DNA of 15,546 nucleotides from G025836975 sp049646585 (GTDB taxonomy: Bacteria > Pseudomonadota > Gammaproteobacteria > Burkholderiales > Burkholderiaceae_B): the NCBI GenBank assembly GCA_049646585.1, contig JBARWC010000006.1, positions 1 to 15,546 of the forward strand, in the 5' to 3' direction. Positions within the stretch are counted from its first letter, which is position 1. Each line of letters opens with the position of its first letter. Shown here in pieces: positions 9,096 to 15,546 of the stretch. Both the position numbers and the translations under genes were made by a program. The notes beneath the pieces were generated by a model that worked only from the letters and a program-made list of their open reading frames with translations, was not told the DNA's origin and searched no databases.

Positions 9096-9890
9096 TCAGG
9101 CCTTGAAGAACAGTTCGTGCAGCGCGGCGCCCGGCTCGGGCGCCCGCATGAAGGCTTCGCCCACCAGGAAGGCGTTGACGTCGTGGTCGCGCATGAGCTG
9201 GACGTCTTGCGGGGCCAGTATGCCGCTTTCGGTGATGACGCGCTTGCCTGCGGGAATGGCCGGCAGCAAGTCCAGCGTGTTTTGCAGCGAGGTCTCGAAA
9301 CTGCGCAGATTGCGGTTGTTGATGCCGATGAGCGAGGTGTTCAGATCCAGGGCGACGTCCAGTTCCTTGCGGTCATGGACTTCGACCAGGACGTCCATGC
9401 CAAGCTCGGTGGCGATGGCTTCGAACTCGCGCAACTGCTGGGGCGACAAGGCCGCCACGATCAGCAGGATGCAGTCGGCCCCCAGTGCCCGCGCATGGAT
9501 GATCTGGTAGGGGTCGATCATGAAGTCCTTGCGCAACACCGGCAGGCTGCACGCGGCGCGGGCCTGGCGCAGGTAGTCGTAGGAACCCTGGAAGAACTGC
9601 ACGTCGGTCAGCACCGACAAGCAGGCGGCGCCGTGCGCGGCGTAAGACGAGGCGATTTCGACGGGATTGAAATTCTCGCGTATGACTCCCTTGGAAGGCG
9701 AGGCTTTTTTGATCTCGGCAATGACGGCGGGTTTGCCCTGGGCGATTTTTTCATCCAGGGCGCGGGCGAAGCCGCGCAGGTCCTTGCGGCTTTTGGCCTC
9801 GCGCAGCACGTCCGATTCGCTGCGCATCTGTCTTGCTGTGGCGATCTCGGCTTTCTTGGTTTCAAGGATTTTGGCGAGAATATCGTTCAT
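9096..9890 (-). CDS. trpC: Indole-3-glycerol phosphate synthase
   Basis: Closes the ring of carboxyphenylamino-deoxyribulose phosphate to indole-3-glycerol phosphate in tryptophan synthesis. The 264-aa length matches monofunctional TrpC with no fused TrpF. The TIM-barrel motifs are in order: AEIKKASPSKG (58-68, including the catalytic Lys), VLTDVQFFQGS, LPVLRKDFMIDPYQI, GADCILLIVAAL, LVEVHDRKEL, IGINNRNLRSFE, ITESGI and FLVGEAFMRA. The ATG at 9890 overlaps the trpD stop as ATGA, giving coupled translation. It is followed 24 bp later by ppk2. trpF is not in the window. Confidence 0.98.
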   Translation of the reverse strand: MNDILAKILETKKAEIATARQMRSESDVLREAKSRKDLRGFARALDEKIAQGKPAVIAEIKKASPSKGVIRENFNPVEIASSYAAHGAACLSVLTDVQFFQGSYDYLRQARAACSLPVLRKDFMIDPYQIIHARALGADCILLIVAALSPQQLREFEAIATELGMDVLVEVHDRKELDVALDLNTSLIGINNRNLRSFETSLQNTLDLLPAIPAGKRVITESGILAPQDVQLMRDHDVNAFLVGEAFMRAPEPGAALHELFFKA

Positions 9891-10918
9891 GCTTTCAGCG
9901 TCCGTGTATAGGTGCAGAATTCGTCCAGCTTGGCCCGGGCGGCGCCGCTGGCCAGCGCATCGAAGGCCATCTTCAGGCCCTGCTCGATGGAGTCGGCCTT
10001 GTTGCCCGCGTAGATGGCCAGGCCGGCATTGAACCCTACGATATCACGAGCGGGCCCGCTGACGTTATCCAGCGCTTCGCGCAGCATCGTGGCCGATTCG
10101 GCGCTGCTGTTCACCTTGATGGAGCGGTTCGACACCATGGCCATGCCGAAGTCCTCGGGGTGGATTTCGTATTCGCGGACCTTGCCGTCTTTCAGCTCGC
10201 CCACCATGGTGGCCGCGCCCAGCGAGGCCTCGTCCATGCCGTCCTTGCCGTGCACGATGAGCACGTGCTTGGAGCCCAGCAGTTCCAGCACGCGTACTTG
10301 TATGCCCACCAGGTCGGGGTGGAATACGCCCATCAACTGGTTGGCGGCGCCGGCCGGGTTGGTCAGGGGGCCCAGTATGTTGAAGATGGTGCGCACGCCC
10401 AGCTCCTTGCGCACCGGCGCGACGTTCTTCATGGCGCCGTGGTGGGCGGGCGCGAACATGAAGCCTATGCCCGTGCGTTCTATGCTGTCGGCAACCTGCT
10501 CGGGGCTGAGCGCGATGTTGGCGCCCAGCGCTTCGAGCACGTCGGCGCTGCCGGACGATGACGAGGCGCTGCGGCCGCCGTGCTTGGCGATCTTCACGCC
10601 TTGCGAGGCCGCGACGAACATGGCCGCGGTCGAGATGTTGAAGGTGTTCGAGCCGTCGCCGCCGGTGCCGCACATGTCGAGAAGTTCGCCGGGGTTGGCG
10701 GTTTTCACGGGCAGGGCGAATTCGCGCATGACCTGGGCCGCCGCGGTGATCTCGCCCACGGTTTCCTTCTTGACCCGCAGGCCCATGAGCAGCGCGCTGG
10801 CGATCTGCGGCGTCATTTCACCGCGCATCAGCATGCGCATCAGGTGCAACATTTCGTCGTGGAATATCTCGCGGTGTTCAATGCAGCGCGACAGGGCTTC
10901 GTTAGGGGTGATCGTCAT
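9887..10918 (-). CDS. trpD: Anthranilate phosphoribosyltransferase
   Basis: Joins anthranilate to phosphoribosyl pyrophosphate. At 343 aa it is the normal length of stand-alone TrpD. The PRPP loop GTGGDGSNTFNIST (84-97) is intact, as are FMFAPAHHGAMKNV and RKELGVRTIFNILGPLTNP. The loop usually written KHGNR reads KHGGR here (112-116), with Gly115 encoded by GGC (10576-10574), two base changes from either Asn codon combination AAC. The ATG at 10918 has GGAATAAG upstream. It starts 29 bp after trpG ends and overlaps trpC. The fold and reaction call is firm; the effect of the Asn-to-Gly change is unknown. Confidence 0.97.
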   Translation of the reverse strand: MTITPNEALSRCIEHREIFHDEMLHLMRMLMRGEMTPQIASALLMGLRVKKETVGEITAAAQVMREFALPVKTANPGELLDMCGTGGDGSNTFNISTAAMFVAASQGVKIAKHGGRSASSSSGSADVLEALGANIALSPEQVADSIERTGIGFMFAPAHHGAMKNVAPVRKELGVRTIFNILGPLTNPAGAANQLMGVFHPDLVGIQVRVLELLGSKHVLIVHGKDGMDEASLGAATMVGELKDGKVREYEIHPEDFGMAMVSNRSIKVNSSAESATMLREALDNVSGPARDIVGFNAGLAIYAGNKADSIEQGLKMAFDALASGAARAKLDEFCTYTRTLKA

Positions 10919-10947
10919 GTTCTTATTCCAGTAAAAGCATTAAGCCG

Positions 10948-11511
10948 TCAGATTTCCAGGAAGTTCTTCAGCAAGGCGTGGCCATGTTCGCTAAGCACGG
11001 ATTCGGGATGGAACTGGACGCCGTACAAGGGCATGGACTTGTGGCGGACGCCCATGATTTCACCGTCTTCGGTCTGGGCGGTGACGTCCAGGCAGTCGGG
11101 CAGGGTGTCGCGCCGGATGGCCAGTGAATGATAACGCGTCACCGTGTAGGGCGAAGGCAGGCCCTTGAATACGTCGGTGCCCGTATGCGTAATGCTGGAC
11201 ACCTTGCCGTGCATGATCTGCTTGGCGCGCACGATGTCGCCGCCGAAGGCGGCGCCTATGGCCTGATGCCCAAGGCATACGCCCAGTATGGGCAGCTGGC
11301 CCGCGAAGTGCCGTATCAGCTCTATGGATATGCCCGCCTCGGCCGGCGAGCAGGGACCGGGCGAGACGCAGATGCGGTCGGGCTTCATGGCCTGGATGTC
11401 GGCCACGGTAGCCTGGTCGTTGCGCACCACGCGCACGTCTTCACCCAGCTCGCCGAAATACTGGACAAGGTTGTAGGTGAAAGAATCGTAATTATCAAGC
11501 ATCAATAACAT
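10948..11511 (-). CDS. trpG: Anthranilate synthase component II, glutamine amidotransferase
   Basis: Releases ammonia from glutamine and passes it to TrpE (in some species also to PabB). The 187-aa class I amidotransferase shows LDNYDSFTYNLVQYF at the start, the oxyanion PGPCSPAEAG, the nucleophile Cys79 in LGVCLGHQAIG, and the His-Glu pair in VQFHPESVLSEHG. The ATG at 11511 is preceded by AGGAG at 6-7 nt, which decides the start; a second in-frame ATG three codons on is less well placed. It follows trpE by 22 bp and precedes trpD by 29 bp. No TrpD fusion is present. The partner TrpE next door supports a main role in tryptophan synthesis. Confidence 0.97.
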   Translation of the reverse strand: MLLMLDNYDSFTYNLVQYFGELGEDVRVVRNDQATVADIQAMKPDRICVSPGPCSPAEAGISIELIRHFAGQLPILGVCLGHQAIGAAFGGDIVRAKQIMHGKVSSITHTGTDVFKGLPSPYTVTRYHSLAIRRDTLPDCLDVTAQTEDGEIMGVRHKSMPLYGVQFHPESVLSEHGHALLKNFLEI

Positions 11512-11533
11512 GTGTTTCTCCTGGCGATGCTTA

Positions 11534-13054
11534 TTAAATGGGTTCGTCCAGGCCGTACTGCACCTGCTCGGCGGCGCGCAGCACGGCGCGCGCCTTGGCC
11601 TCGGTTTCCTGCCATTCTTTTTCGGGGTCGGAATCGGCCACGATGCCGGCGGCCGCCTGCACGTAAAGCATGCCGTCCTTGACGATGCCGGTGCGTATGG
11701 CGATGGCCACGTCCATTTCACCGCCGTAGCTAAGGTAGCCGGCCGCACCGCCGTAGATGCCGCGGCGCACGGGTTCGAGTTCGTCGATGATTTCCATGGC
11801 GCGCACTTTGGGCGCGCCGGTCAGGGTGCCCGCCGGGAAGGTGGCGCGCAGCACGTCGATATTGCTCATGTCGTCGTGCAATTCGCCGGTGACGTTAGAG
11901 ACCAGGTGCATGACGTGCGAATAGCGTTCTATCGTCATGGTGTCGGTGACTTTGACTGTGCCGGTCTTGGCGACCCGGCCCACGTCGTTGCGAGCCAGGT
12001 CTATCAGCATGACGTGCTCGGCCCTTTCCTTGGGGTCGGCGATCAGTTCCTCGGCCAGGCGGGCGTCTTCGTCGGCCGTCGTGCCGCGCTTGCGGGTGCC
12101 CGCCAGGGGACGTATGGTCGCCATGGTTTTCTGGCGGCCGTCTTCGGTGGCGATTTCCTGGCGCACCAGGATCTCGGGCGAAGAGCCCACTACCTGGAAG
12201 TCGTCGAAATTCCAGTAGTACATATAGGGCGAGGGGTTAAGCGAGCGCAGCGAACGGTACAGCGACAGCGGAGAATCGCGGAAGGGCTTGGCGATGACCT
12301 GGCCTATCTGTACTTGCATCAGGTCGCCCGCGGCGATGTATTCCTTGGCCTTCAGGACGGCGTCTATATAGTCTTTCTTGTCGAAGTCGCGCCGGCTCTC
12401 GGTTTGCATGCTGGCGTAGGCGTAGGGGATGACCACGGGCGTGCGCAGTTTTTCACGCAATTCCTTCAGCCGGCGCTTGGCCAGCGCGTAGGCCTCGGCC
12501 TGGCCCGGGTCGGCGTAGACGACCAGGTAGGTGCGCCCCGCCAGGTTGTCCACGATGACCAGTTCGTCGACCTGCAGCAGCATGATGTCGGGCGTGCCCT
12601 CGTCCTGGCCGGCGGGAAACGGTTTTACCGCGGGGCCGAGGCGCGGCTCGATGTGGCGTACGGTGTCGTAGCCGAAATAGCCCGCCAGGCCGCCCGCGAA
12701 ACGAGGCATGCCGGGCCGTATGGCCACTTTGAAACGCTGTTGATAGGCTTCGATGAAGCTCAGGGGGTCGCCTTCGTGGCGCTCCACCACTTCGCCCTGG
12801 CGCAGGACCTCGGTCGTGGTGCCGCTGGAGCGGATGACCGTCTTGGCGGGCAGGCCGATGAAGGAATAGCGTCCGAAGCGCTCGCCGCCCACCACCGATT
12901 CCAGCAGGCAGCTATTGCGCCCGCCCTCGGGGCCGCTGTGCGCCAGCTTCAGGTAAATGGCCAGTGGCGTGTCCAGGTCGGCGTAGGTTTCCGCAATCAG
13001 GGGAATGCGGTTGTAGCCTTGCGCCGCCAGGGCGTTGAATTCGATTTCTGTCAT
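11534..13054 (-). CDS. trpE: Anthranilate synthase component I
   Basis: Converts chorismate to anthranilate with ammonia from TrpG. From the ATG at 13054 the protein is 506 aa, near the usual length. The tryptophan feedback site LLES (50-53) is present, with the companion PSPYMYYW segment, so allosteric inhibition by Trp is expected. The chorismate-binding domain shows AGTRKRG, HVMLIDLARNDVGR, SHVMHLVSNV, TLTGAPKVRAMEIIDELEP and YGGAAGYLSYGGEMD, specific to TrpE rather than PabB. Upstream is CAGAGACC, a weak Shine-Dalgarno. An in-frame TTG at 13099 would extend it into the attenuator T-run and is rejected. Expression should be set by the trpL attenuator that ends 43 nt before the start. Confidence 0.98.
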   Translation of the reverse strand: MTEIEFNALAAQGYNRIPLIAETYADLDTPLAIYLKLAHSGPEGGRNSCLLESVVGGERFGRYSFIGLPAKTVIRSSGTTTEVLRQGEVVERHEGDPLSFIEAYQQRFKVAIRPGMPRFAGGLAGYFGYDTVRHIEPRLGPAVKPFPAGQDEGTPDIMLLQVDELVIVDNLAGRTYLVVYADPGQAEAYALAKRRLKELREKLRTPVVIPYAYASMQTESRRDFDKKDYIDAVLKAKEYIAAGDLMQVQIGQVIAKPFRDSPLSLYRSLRSLNPSPYMYYWNFDDFQVVGSSPEILVRQEIATEDGRQKTMATIRPLAGTRKRGTTADEDARLAEELIADPKERAEHVMLIDLARNDVGRVAKTGTVKVTDTMTIERYSHVMHLVSNVTGELHDDMSNIDVLRATFPAGTLTGAPKVRAMEIIDELEPVRRGIYGGAAGYLSYGGEMDVAIAIRTGIVKDGMLYVQAAAGIVADSDPEKEWQETEAKARAVLRAAEQVQYGLDEPI

Positions 13055-13097
13055 AGTGGTCTCTGTGTGGTGTTTGCATACAGGCCGGGACAGAATC

Positions 13098-13128
13098 AAA
13101 AAAACCCGGCCATTTTCTGGTTCCGGGT
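13098..13128 (-). terminator. trp attenuator terminator (3:4 hairpin)
   Basis: Reading the minus strand, ACCCGG (13128-13123) pairs with CCGGGT (13109-13104), and inside a 2-nt bulge CCA pairs with TGG across a 5-nt loop. The stem is followed at once by seven T residues (13104-13098). This is a textbook rho-independent terminator. It lies 66 nt after the trpL stop and 43 nt before the trpE ATG, where only an attenuator would make sense. Confidence 0.88.
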
Positions 13129-13223
13129 CGCGCTTTTTGGTAATGCTGGCGGCACGAAAAGACGATGTCTTTGGCGCCGGGAGAGGATTACCGCTACCCA
13201 GAACACAAACGCCACCAGCGCCA
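13104..13223 (-). promoter_or_regulatory. trp operon transcription attenuator
   Basis: Segments with mutually exclusive pairing can be read on the minus strand. Segment 1, TGGCGC over the first Trp codon (13223-13218), pairs with GCGCCA in segment 2 (13180-13172). Segment 2 CCGG-CGC can instead pair with GCG-AC-CCGG of segment 3 (13131-13123, 2-nt bulge), which would block the segment 3:4 terminator. A further 9-bp pairing, GCTGGTGGC over the Trp codons (13219-13211) with GCCGCCAGC (13153-13145), contains one G-U pair. Low charged tRNA-Trp would stall the ribosome on segment 1 and favour 2:3, allowing read-through into trpE. The leader peptide and terminator are directly visible; the exact antiterminator is my model. 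Confidence 0.8.
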
Positions 13224-13265
13224 GTAGGCGCGGGGCGTTGAGTGGTAATAAAGGGCAGCGGTCAT
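13194..13265 (-). CDS. trpL: trp operon leader peptide (W-R-W-W)
   Basis: A 23-codon ORF, ATG at 13265 and TAG at 13196-13194. It begins MTAALYYHS and ends PRAYWRWWRLCSG. Trp codons are at positions 15, 17 and 18, three within four residues, as in attenuator peptides of Trp biosynthetic operons. It starts 16 nt after the gph stop and is followed by alternative RNA pairings and a T-run terminator before trpE. The ribosome binding site is weak (CAAGAATCC upstream), so coupling to translation of gph is possible. Its job is to sense charged tRNA-Trp by ribosome stalling; the peptide itself is probably non-functional. Identification rests on position, Trp codons and the downstream terminator together. 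Confidence 0.88.
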   Translation of the reverse strand: MTAALYYHSTPRAYWRWWRLCSG

Positions 13266-13281
13266 GGATTCTTGTTCGGTT

Positions 13282-13953
13282 TTAGTGCCGGGCGGCCCAT
13301 TGGGCAGCGTCGGCGATGGACGTAACTATATCATCGACTTCAAGAATGCGCACGTCCATTCCTTCGTTGTAGCCGTAGGGCACGGCCAGAACCCGTATTT
13401 TCGCCGCGCGGGCGGCCAGGGCGTCGTTCACCGAATCGCCTATGGCCAGGGCGTCTTGCGGCGCTATGCCCAGCAGGTCGCAGGCGTGCAGCAAGGGCAT
13501 GGGATGGGGTTTTTTCTGCTCGCAGGTATCGCCGCACACCACGTGGTCCATGTACTGGTCCAGGCCGAAGCGAGGCAGCAGGGGCAGGGTGAACTCGGTG
13601 GGCTTGTTGGTGACGATGGCCATTTTCGCGCCGGCCTGGCGGAAGGCCTGCAAGCCCTCGAGGACGCCGGGGTACAGGGTCGACGCCTCGCCGTTGTAGC
13701 GATGGTAGTGGCGATCGAAAATCGCCAGGCCCTGCTGCAGTTCTTCGGGGGTGGGTGCCTTGCCTTGGTCGTTGTTGGACAGCGCGCGCATGACCAGGTG
13801 GCCGGTGCCCTTGCCCACATAGGTGGCGATGGTTTCCTGCGCCAGGGCGGGCAGGCCCAAGTCCTGCCGCATGGCGTTGGCCGCGCTGGCCAGATCGGGA
13901 ATGGTGTCGAGCAGGGTGCCGTCTAGGTCCAGCAGAACAGCGGAAAAAGGCAT
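13282..13953 (-). CDS. gph: Phosphoglycolate phosphatase, HAD family
   Basis: Hydrolyses 2-phosphoglycolate to glycolate, clearing a product of DNA 3'-end repair. The 223-aa HAD protein has motif I LLDLDGTLLD near the N-terminus (two catalytic Asp), motif II IVTNK, a Lys in the QKKPHP segment (motif III), and motif IV AIGDSVNDALAARAA. The helical cap lies between motifs I and II, as in Gph. The ATG at 13953 has AGGAA at 7 nt, which decides the start; the frame is open further upstream only as a shadow of rpe. It follows rpe by 37 bp and runs into trpL after 16 nt, the common rpe-gph-trpE order of many beta- and gamma-proteobacteria. Confidence 0.94.
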   Translation of the reverse strand: MPFSAVLLDLDGTLLDTIPDLASAANAMRQDLGLPALAQETIATYVGKGTGHLVMRALSNNDQGKAPTPEELQQGLAIFDRHYHRYNGEASTLYPGVLEGLQAFRQAGAKMAIVTNKPTEFTLPLLPRFGLDQYMDHVVCGDTCEQKKPHPMPLLHACDLLGIAPQDALAIGDSVNDALAARAAKIRVLAVPYGYNEGMDVRILEVDDIVTSIADAAQWAARH

Positions 13954-13990
13954 GTGGATTCCTGGTGATGAATGATGGCGTCCGGACGGC

Positions 13991-14692
13991 TCAGGCCGAC
14001 AGCGACTCGCCCTTGGCGATTTCGCTGCGCAATGCATCGATGACGGTCTTGTAGTCGGGCTGGCTGAAGATGGCCGAGCCCGCCACGAAGGTGTCGGCGC
14101 CGGCGGCGCGTATGGCGGCGATATTGTCGACCTTGACCCCGCCGTCGACTTCCAGGGCGATGGGCTGGCCACCGGCGTTCAGCCAGGCGTCTATCTTGCG
14201 GCGGGCCTGCGTCAGCTTGGCCAGGGTGCCGGGTATGAAGCGCTGCCCCCCGAACCCTGGGTTGACCGACATCAGCAGGACGACGTCCAGCTTGTCCATG
14301 ACGTAGTCCATCCAGTCCAACGATGTGGCCGGATTGAAGACCAGGCCCGCCTTGCAGCCGTGTTCCTTGATCAGCGCCAGGCTGCGGTCGGGGTGGCGCG
14401 AGGCCTCGGGGTGAAAAGTAATAATATTGGCACCCGCCTTGGCGAATTGCGGGATAATGGCGTCGACCGGTTCGACCATCAGGTGCACGTCGATCGGCGC
14501 ATCGGTATGGGGTCGCAGGGCTTCGCAAACCATGGGCCCTATGGTCAGGTTGGGCACATAGTGGTTGTCCATGACATCGAAATGAATCCAGTCCGCGCCG
14601 GCGGCGACGACATTTCTGACTTCCTCCCCCAGGCGGGCGAAGTCGGCGGCCAACAGGCTGGGGGCGATGCGGGTAGACGGGGTAGTGGACAT
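13991..14692 (-). CDS. rpe: Ribulose-phosphate 3-epimerase
   Basis: Interconverts ribulose 5-phosphate and xylulose 5-phosphate in the pentose phosphate pathway (and the Calvin cycle where present). The 233-aa TIM barrel shows IAPSLLAADFARLGEE, WIHFDVMDNHYVPNLTIGP, DVHLMVEP, FHPEAS, LMSVNPGFGGQRFIP, LEVDGGVKVDN and FVAGSAIF, the complete family signature with metal-binding His and Asp residues. The ATG at 14692 gives the usual MSTTPSTRIAPSLL start; an upstream in-frame extension reaches 14794 but is not family-like. The Shine-Dalgarno is weak (AGAAAG). It is the first gene of the rpe-gph-trp train, divergent from apaG; I find no convincing promoter in the 120-bp gap. Its product class feeds PRPP supply, which TrpD consumes. 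Confidence 0.97.
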   Translation of the reverse strand: MSTTPSTRIAPSLLAADFARLGEEVRNVVAAGADWIHFDVMDNHYVPNLTIGPMVCEALRPHTDAPIDVHLMVEPVDAIIPQFAKAGANIITFHPEASRHPDRSLALIKEHGCKAGLVFNPATSLDWMDYVMDKLDVVLLMSVNPGFGGQRFIPGTLAKLTQARRKIDAWLNAGGQPIALEVDGGVKVDNIAAIRAAGADTFVAGSAIFSQPDYKTVIDALRSEIAKGESLSA

Positions 14693-14812
14693 GATCGGGG
14701 GCTTTCTGGGTACGAAGTGGGCGGGAAGCAAAGCTGTGAATATGTCATTATTGCAGGTAAGCGCTGACTTTCCTTTTAAATACGGCGGAATCATTTAATT
14801 CGGAACCTGGAC

Positions 14813-15187
14813 ATGAAGCCTTACGACATTGCAGTTATCGTCACGCCGCAATACCTGCCCGAGCAGTCCGAACCCAACGAGCAGCAGTTCGTGTTCGCCT
14901 ATACCGTGCGCATCACCAACAACGGCCAGCATGCGGCCCAGGTCATCAGCCGCCACTGGATCATTACCGATGGCAAGCAGCAAACCCAAGAGGTCCGCGG
15001 CCTGGGGGTGGTGGGGCAGCAGCCTTTGCTGGCCCCGGGCGAGTCGTTCGAATACACCAGCGGCTGTCCGCTGCCCACGCCCGTGGGCACCATGCGCGGC
15101 TCTTATCATTGCGTTGGCGAAAACGGCGTCCCCTTCGAGGTGCCCATAGTGGAATTCGTCCTTGCCATGCCGCGCACCTTGCATTAA
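14813..15187 (+). CDS. apaG: ApaG (CorD) family protein
   Basis: A 124-aa single-domain beta-sandwich protein of the ApaG family, whose members are linked to Co2+ and Mg2+ resistance and whose fold is shared with an F-box protein domain; the biochemical role is unsettled. Family landmarks are YTVRITNNG, QVISRHWIITDG, the GLGVVGQQPLLAPGE loop with its Gly-x-Gly-x-x-Gly, YTSGCPLPTPVGTMRGSY and the terminal VEFVLAMP. The length matches the usual ~125 aa. The ATG at 14813 has GGAACC upstream. It is divergent from rpe and followed 18 bp later by mltA. Confidence 0.97.
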   Translation: MKPYDIAVIVTPQYLPEQSEPNEQQFVFAYTVRITNNGQHAAQVISRHWIITDGKQQTQEVRGLGVVGQQPLLAPGESFEYTSGCPLPTPVGTMRGSYHCVGENGVPFEVPIVEFVLAMPRTLH

Positions 15188-15205
15188 CCCTCGCTACACA
15201 CTTTT

Positions 15206-15546
15206 ATGAAACGTATCCTGCTTTCCTCGTGCCTGCTGGCCTTGCTGGCGGCGTGCAGCACCGTATCGCTGACCCCCGAATCGGAAACCGGCGCGGAATC
15301 GCCCGCCGGCGCGTCCGCCGGCATTGCCGAGCAGCCCTTGAAGGTGCCGGCCCTGGAGTCCATGCGGGACACGCCGCCCAGGCCCCTGGCCGGCAAGTAC
15401 AAGCAGGCATCCTGGGCGTCGATGCAGGGCTGGTCCAGCGACGATCTGGATCACGTCTGGAAGGCTTTCGTCAACAATTGCAAGGGCCTGATGCGGCCGG
15501 TGTCGGGCTCGCTGGCCCAGCAGGCGCGTGCCACGCCGCGCGCCTG
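15206..15546 (+). CDS. mltA: Membrane-bound lytic transglycosylase A (MltA), 3'-partial
   Basis: The frame from ATG at 15206 is open to the window end (113 codons), so it is the N-terminal part of a longer gene. It begins with a lipoprotein signal peptide MKRILLSSCLLALLAACS: a positive N-region, a hydrophobic core, and a lipobox LAAC with the acylated Cys at residue 17. An acidic Ala/Gly/Ser-rich spacer follows. The segment YKQASWASMQGWSSDDLDHVWKAFVNNCKGL (as short pieces: SWASMQGWSSDDL, WKAFVNNC) matches the start of mature MltA. The catalytic Asp domain is beyond the window. No Shine-Dalgarno is seen before the ATG. An outer membrane peptidoglycan-cleaving lipoprotein is expected. Confidence 0.85.
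   Translation, partial: MKRILLSSCLLALLAACSTVSLTPESETGAESPAGASAGIAEQPLKVPALESMRDTPPRPLAGKYKQASWASMQGWSSDDLDHVWKAFVNNCKGLMRPVSGSLAQQARATPRA

Noticed and set aside
13055..13099. Upstream in-frame TTG start for trpE
   Set aside because: It lies within the T-run of the attenuator terminator and adds non-conserved residues; the ATG at 13054 matches TrpE.
11510..13285. 591-codon plus-strand ORF opposite trpE and the trp leader
   Set aside because: Antisense to trpE and across the attenuator; no recognisable domain.
13325..13330. TATAGT inside the end of gph as a trp promoter -10
   Set aside because: A 5/6 match, but the position 17 bp upstream (GTGCGC) does not resemble a -35, so it is not called.
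14693..14812. Promoters for rpe and apaG in the divergent gap
   Set aside because: Several AT-rich hexamers occur (for example TTAAAT, TATTTA, CATATT), but none pairs with a good -35 at 16-18 bp, so none is called.

Overview
This window looks like chromosomal DNA from a beta-proteobacterium, most likely family Alcaligenaceae (Bordetella, Achromobacter, Pusillimonas and relatives). The evidence is a GC-rich base composition, GC-rich codon use across all genes, the protein types (HD-less Cca, RhlE-type helicase with a charged glycine-rich tail, two-domain PPK2), and the gene order mltA-apaG / rpe-gph-trpE-trpG-trpD-trpC. The placement is inferred from remembered gene order and sequence style, not from a search. 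I see no insertion sequence, phage gene, CRISPR array, tRNA or rRNA. This is core chromosome rather than an accessory island.

Layout, left to right. (1) Plus strand, 1-3098: slt (soluble lytic transglycosylase, its start lies before the window) overlapping cca (tRNA CCA-adding enzyme). (2) Minus strand, 4585-3192: a 55-residue two-helix membrane protein, coupled by an ATGA overlap to a MidA/NDUFAF7-like SAM-dependent methyltransferase. (3) Plus strand, 4617-4946: a small DHCW-motif cupin, divergent from the membrane protein across only 31 bp. A 50-bp near-perfect palindrome separates the cupin from the convergent helicase. (4) Minus strand, 6827-5082: a RhlE-type DEAD-box RNA helicase with a repeat-bearing C-terminal tail, a recognisable promoter and a roughly 250-nt leader. 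(5) Minus strand, 14692-7123: a compact gene train rpe-gph-trpL-trpE-trpG-trpD-trpC-ppk2-HIT with small gaps or ATGA overlaps. (6) Plus strand, 14813-15546: apaG and the start of mltA, a lytic transglycosylase lipoprotein cut by the window end.

The main discovery is a complete trp attenuator between gph and trpE. It has a 23-residue leader peptide (trpL, 13265-13194, too short for ordinary ORF calling) with three Trp codons in the pattern W-R-W-W. Alternative pairing segments follow, then a rho-independent terminator with a seven-T run 43 nt before trpE. Because trpL begins only 16 nt after the gph stop, the attenuator probably sits inside a longer rpe-gph-trp transcript. In that case only the trp genes, and perhaps ppk2 and HIT behind them, would respond to charged tRNA-Trp. 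The four trp genes cover anthranilate synthase (TrpE/TrpG), TrpD and TrpC, the steps from chorismate to indole-3-glycerol phosphate. trpF, trpB and trpA are not here.

Other points worth a look: a KHGNR-to-KHGGR change in the TrpD substrate loop, a possible shared -10 element that would make the small membrane protein's mRNA leaderless, structured DNA and RNA around the helicase promoter and leader, 36-bp coding repeats in the helicase tail, a degenerate first domain in PPK2, and a low-complexity insert in Cca.
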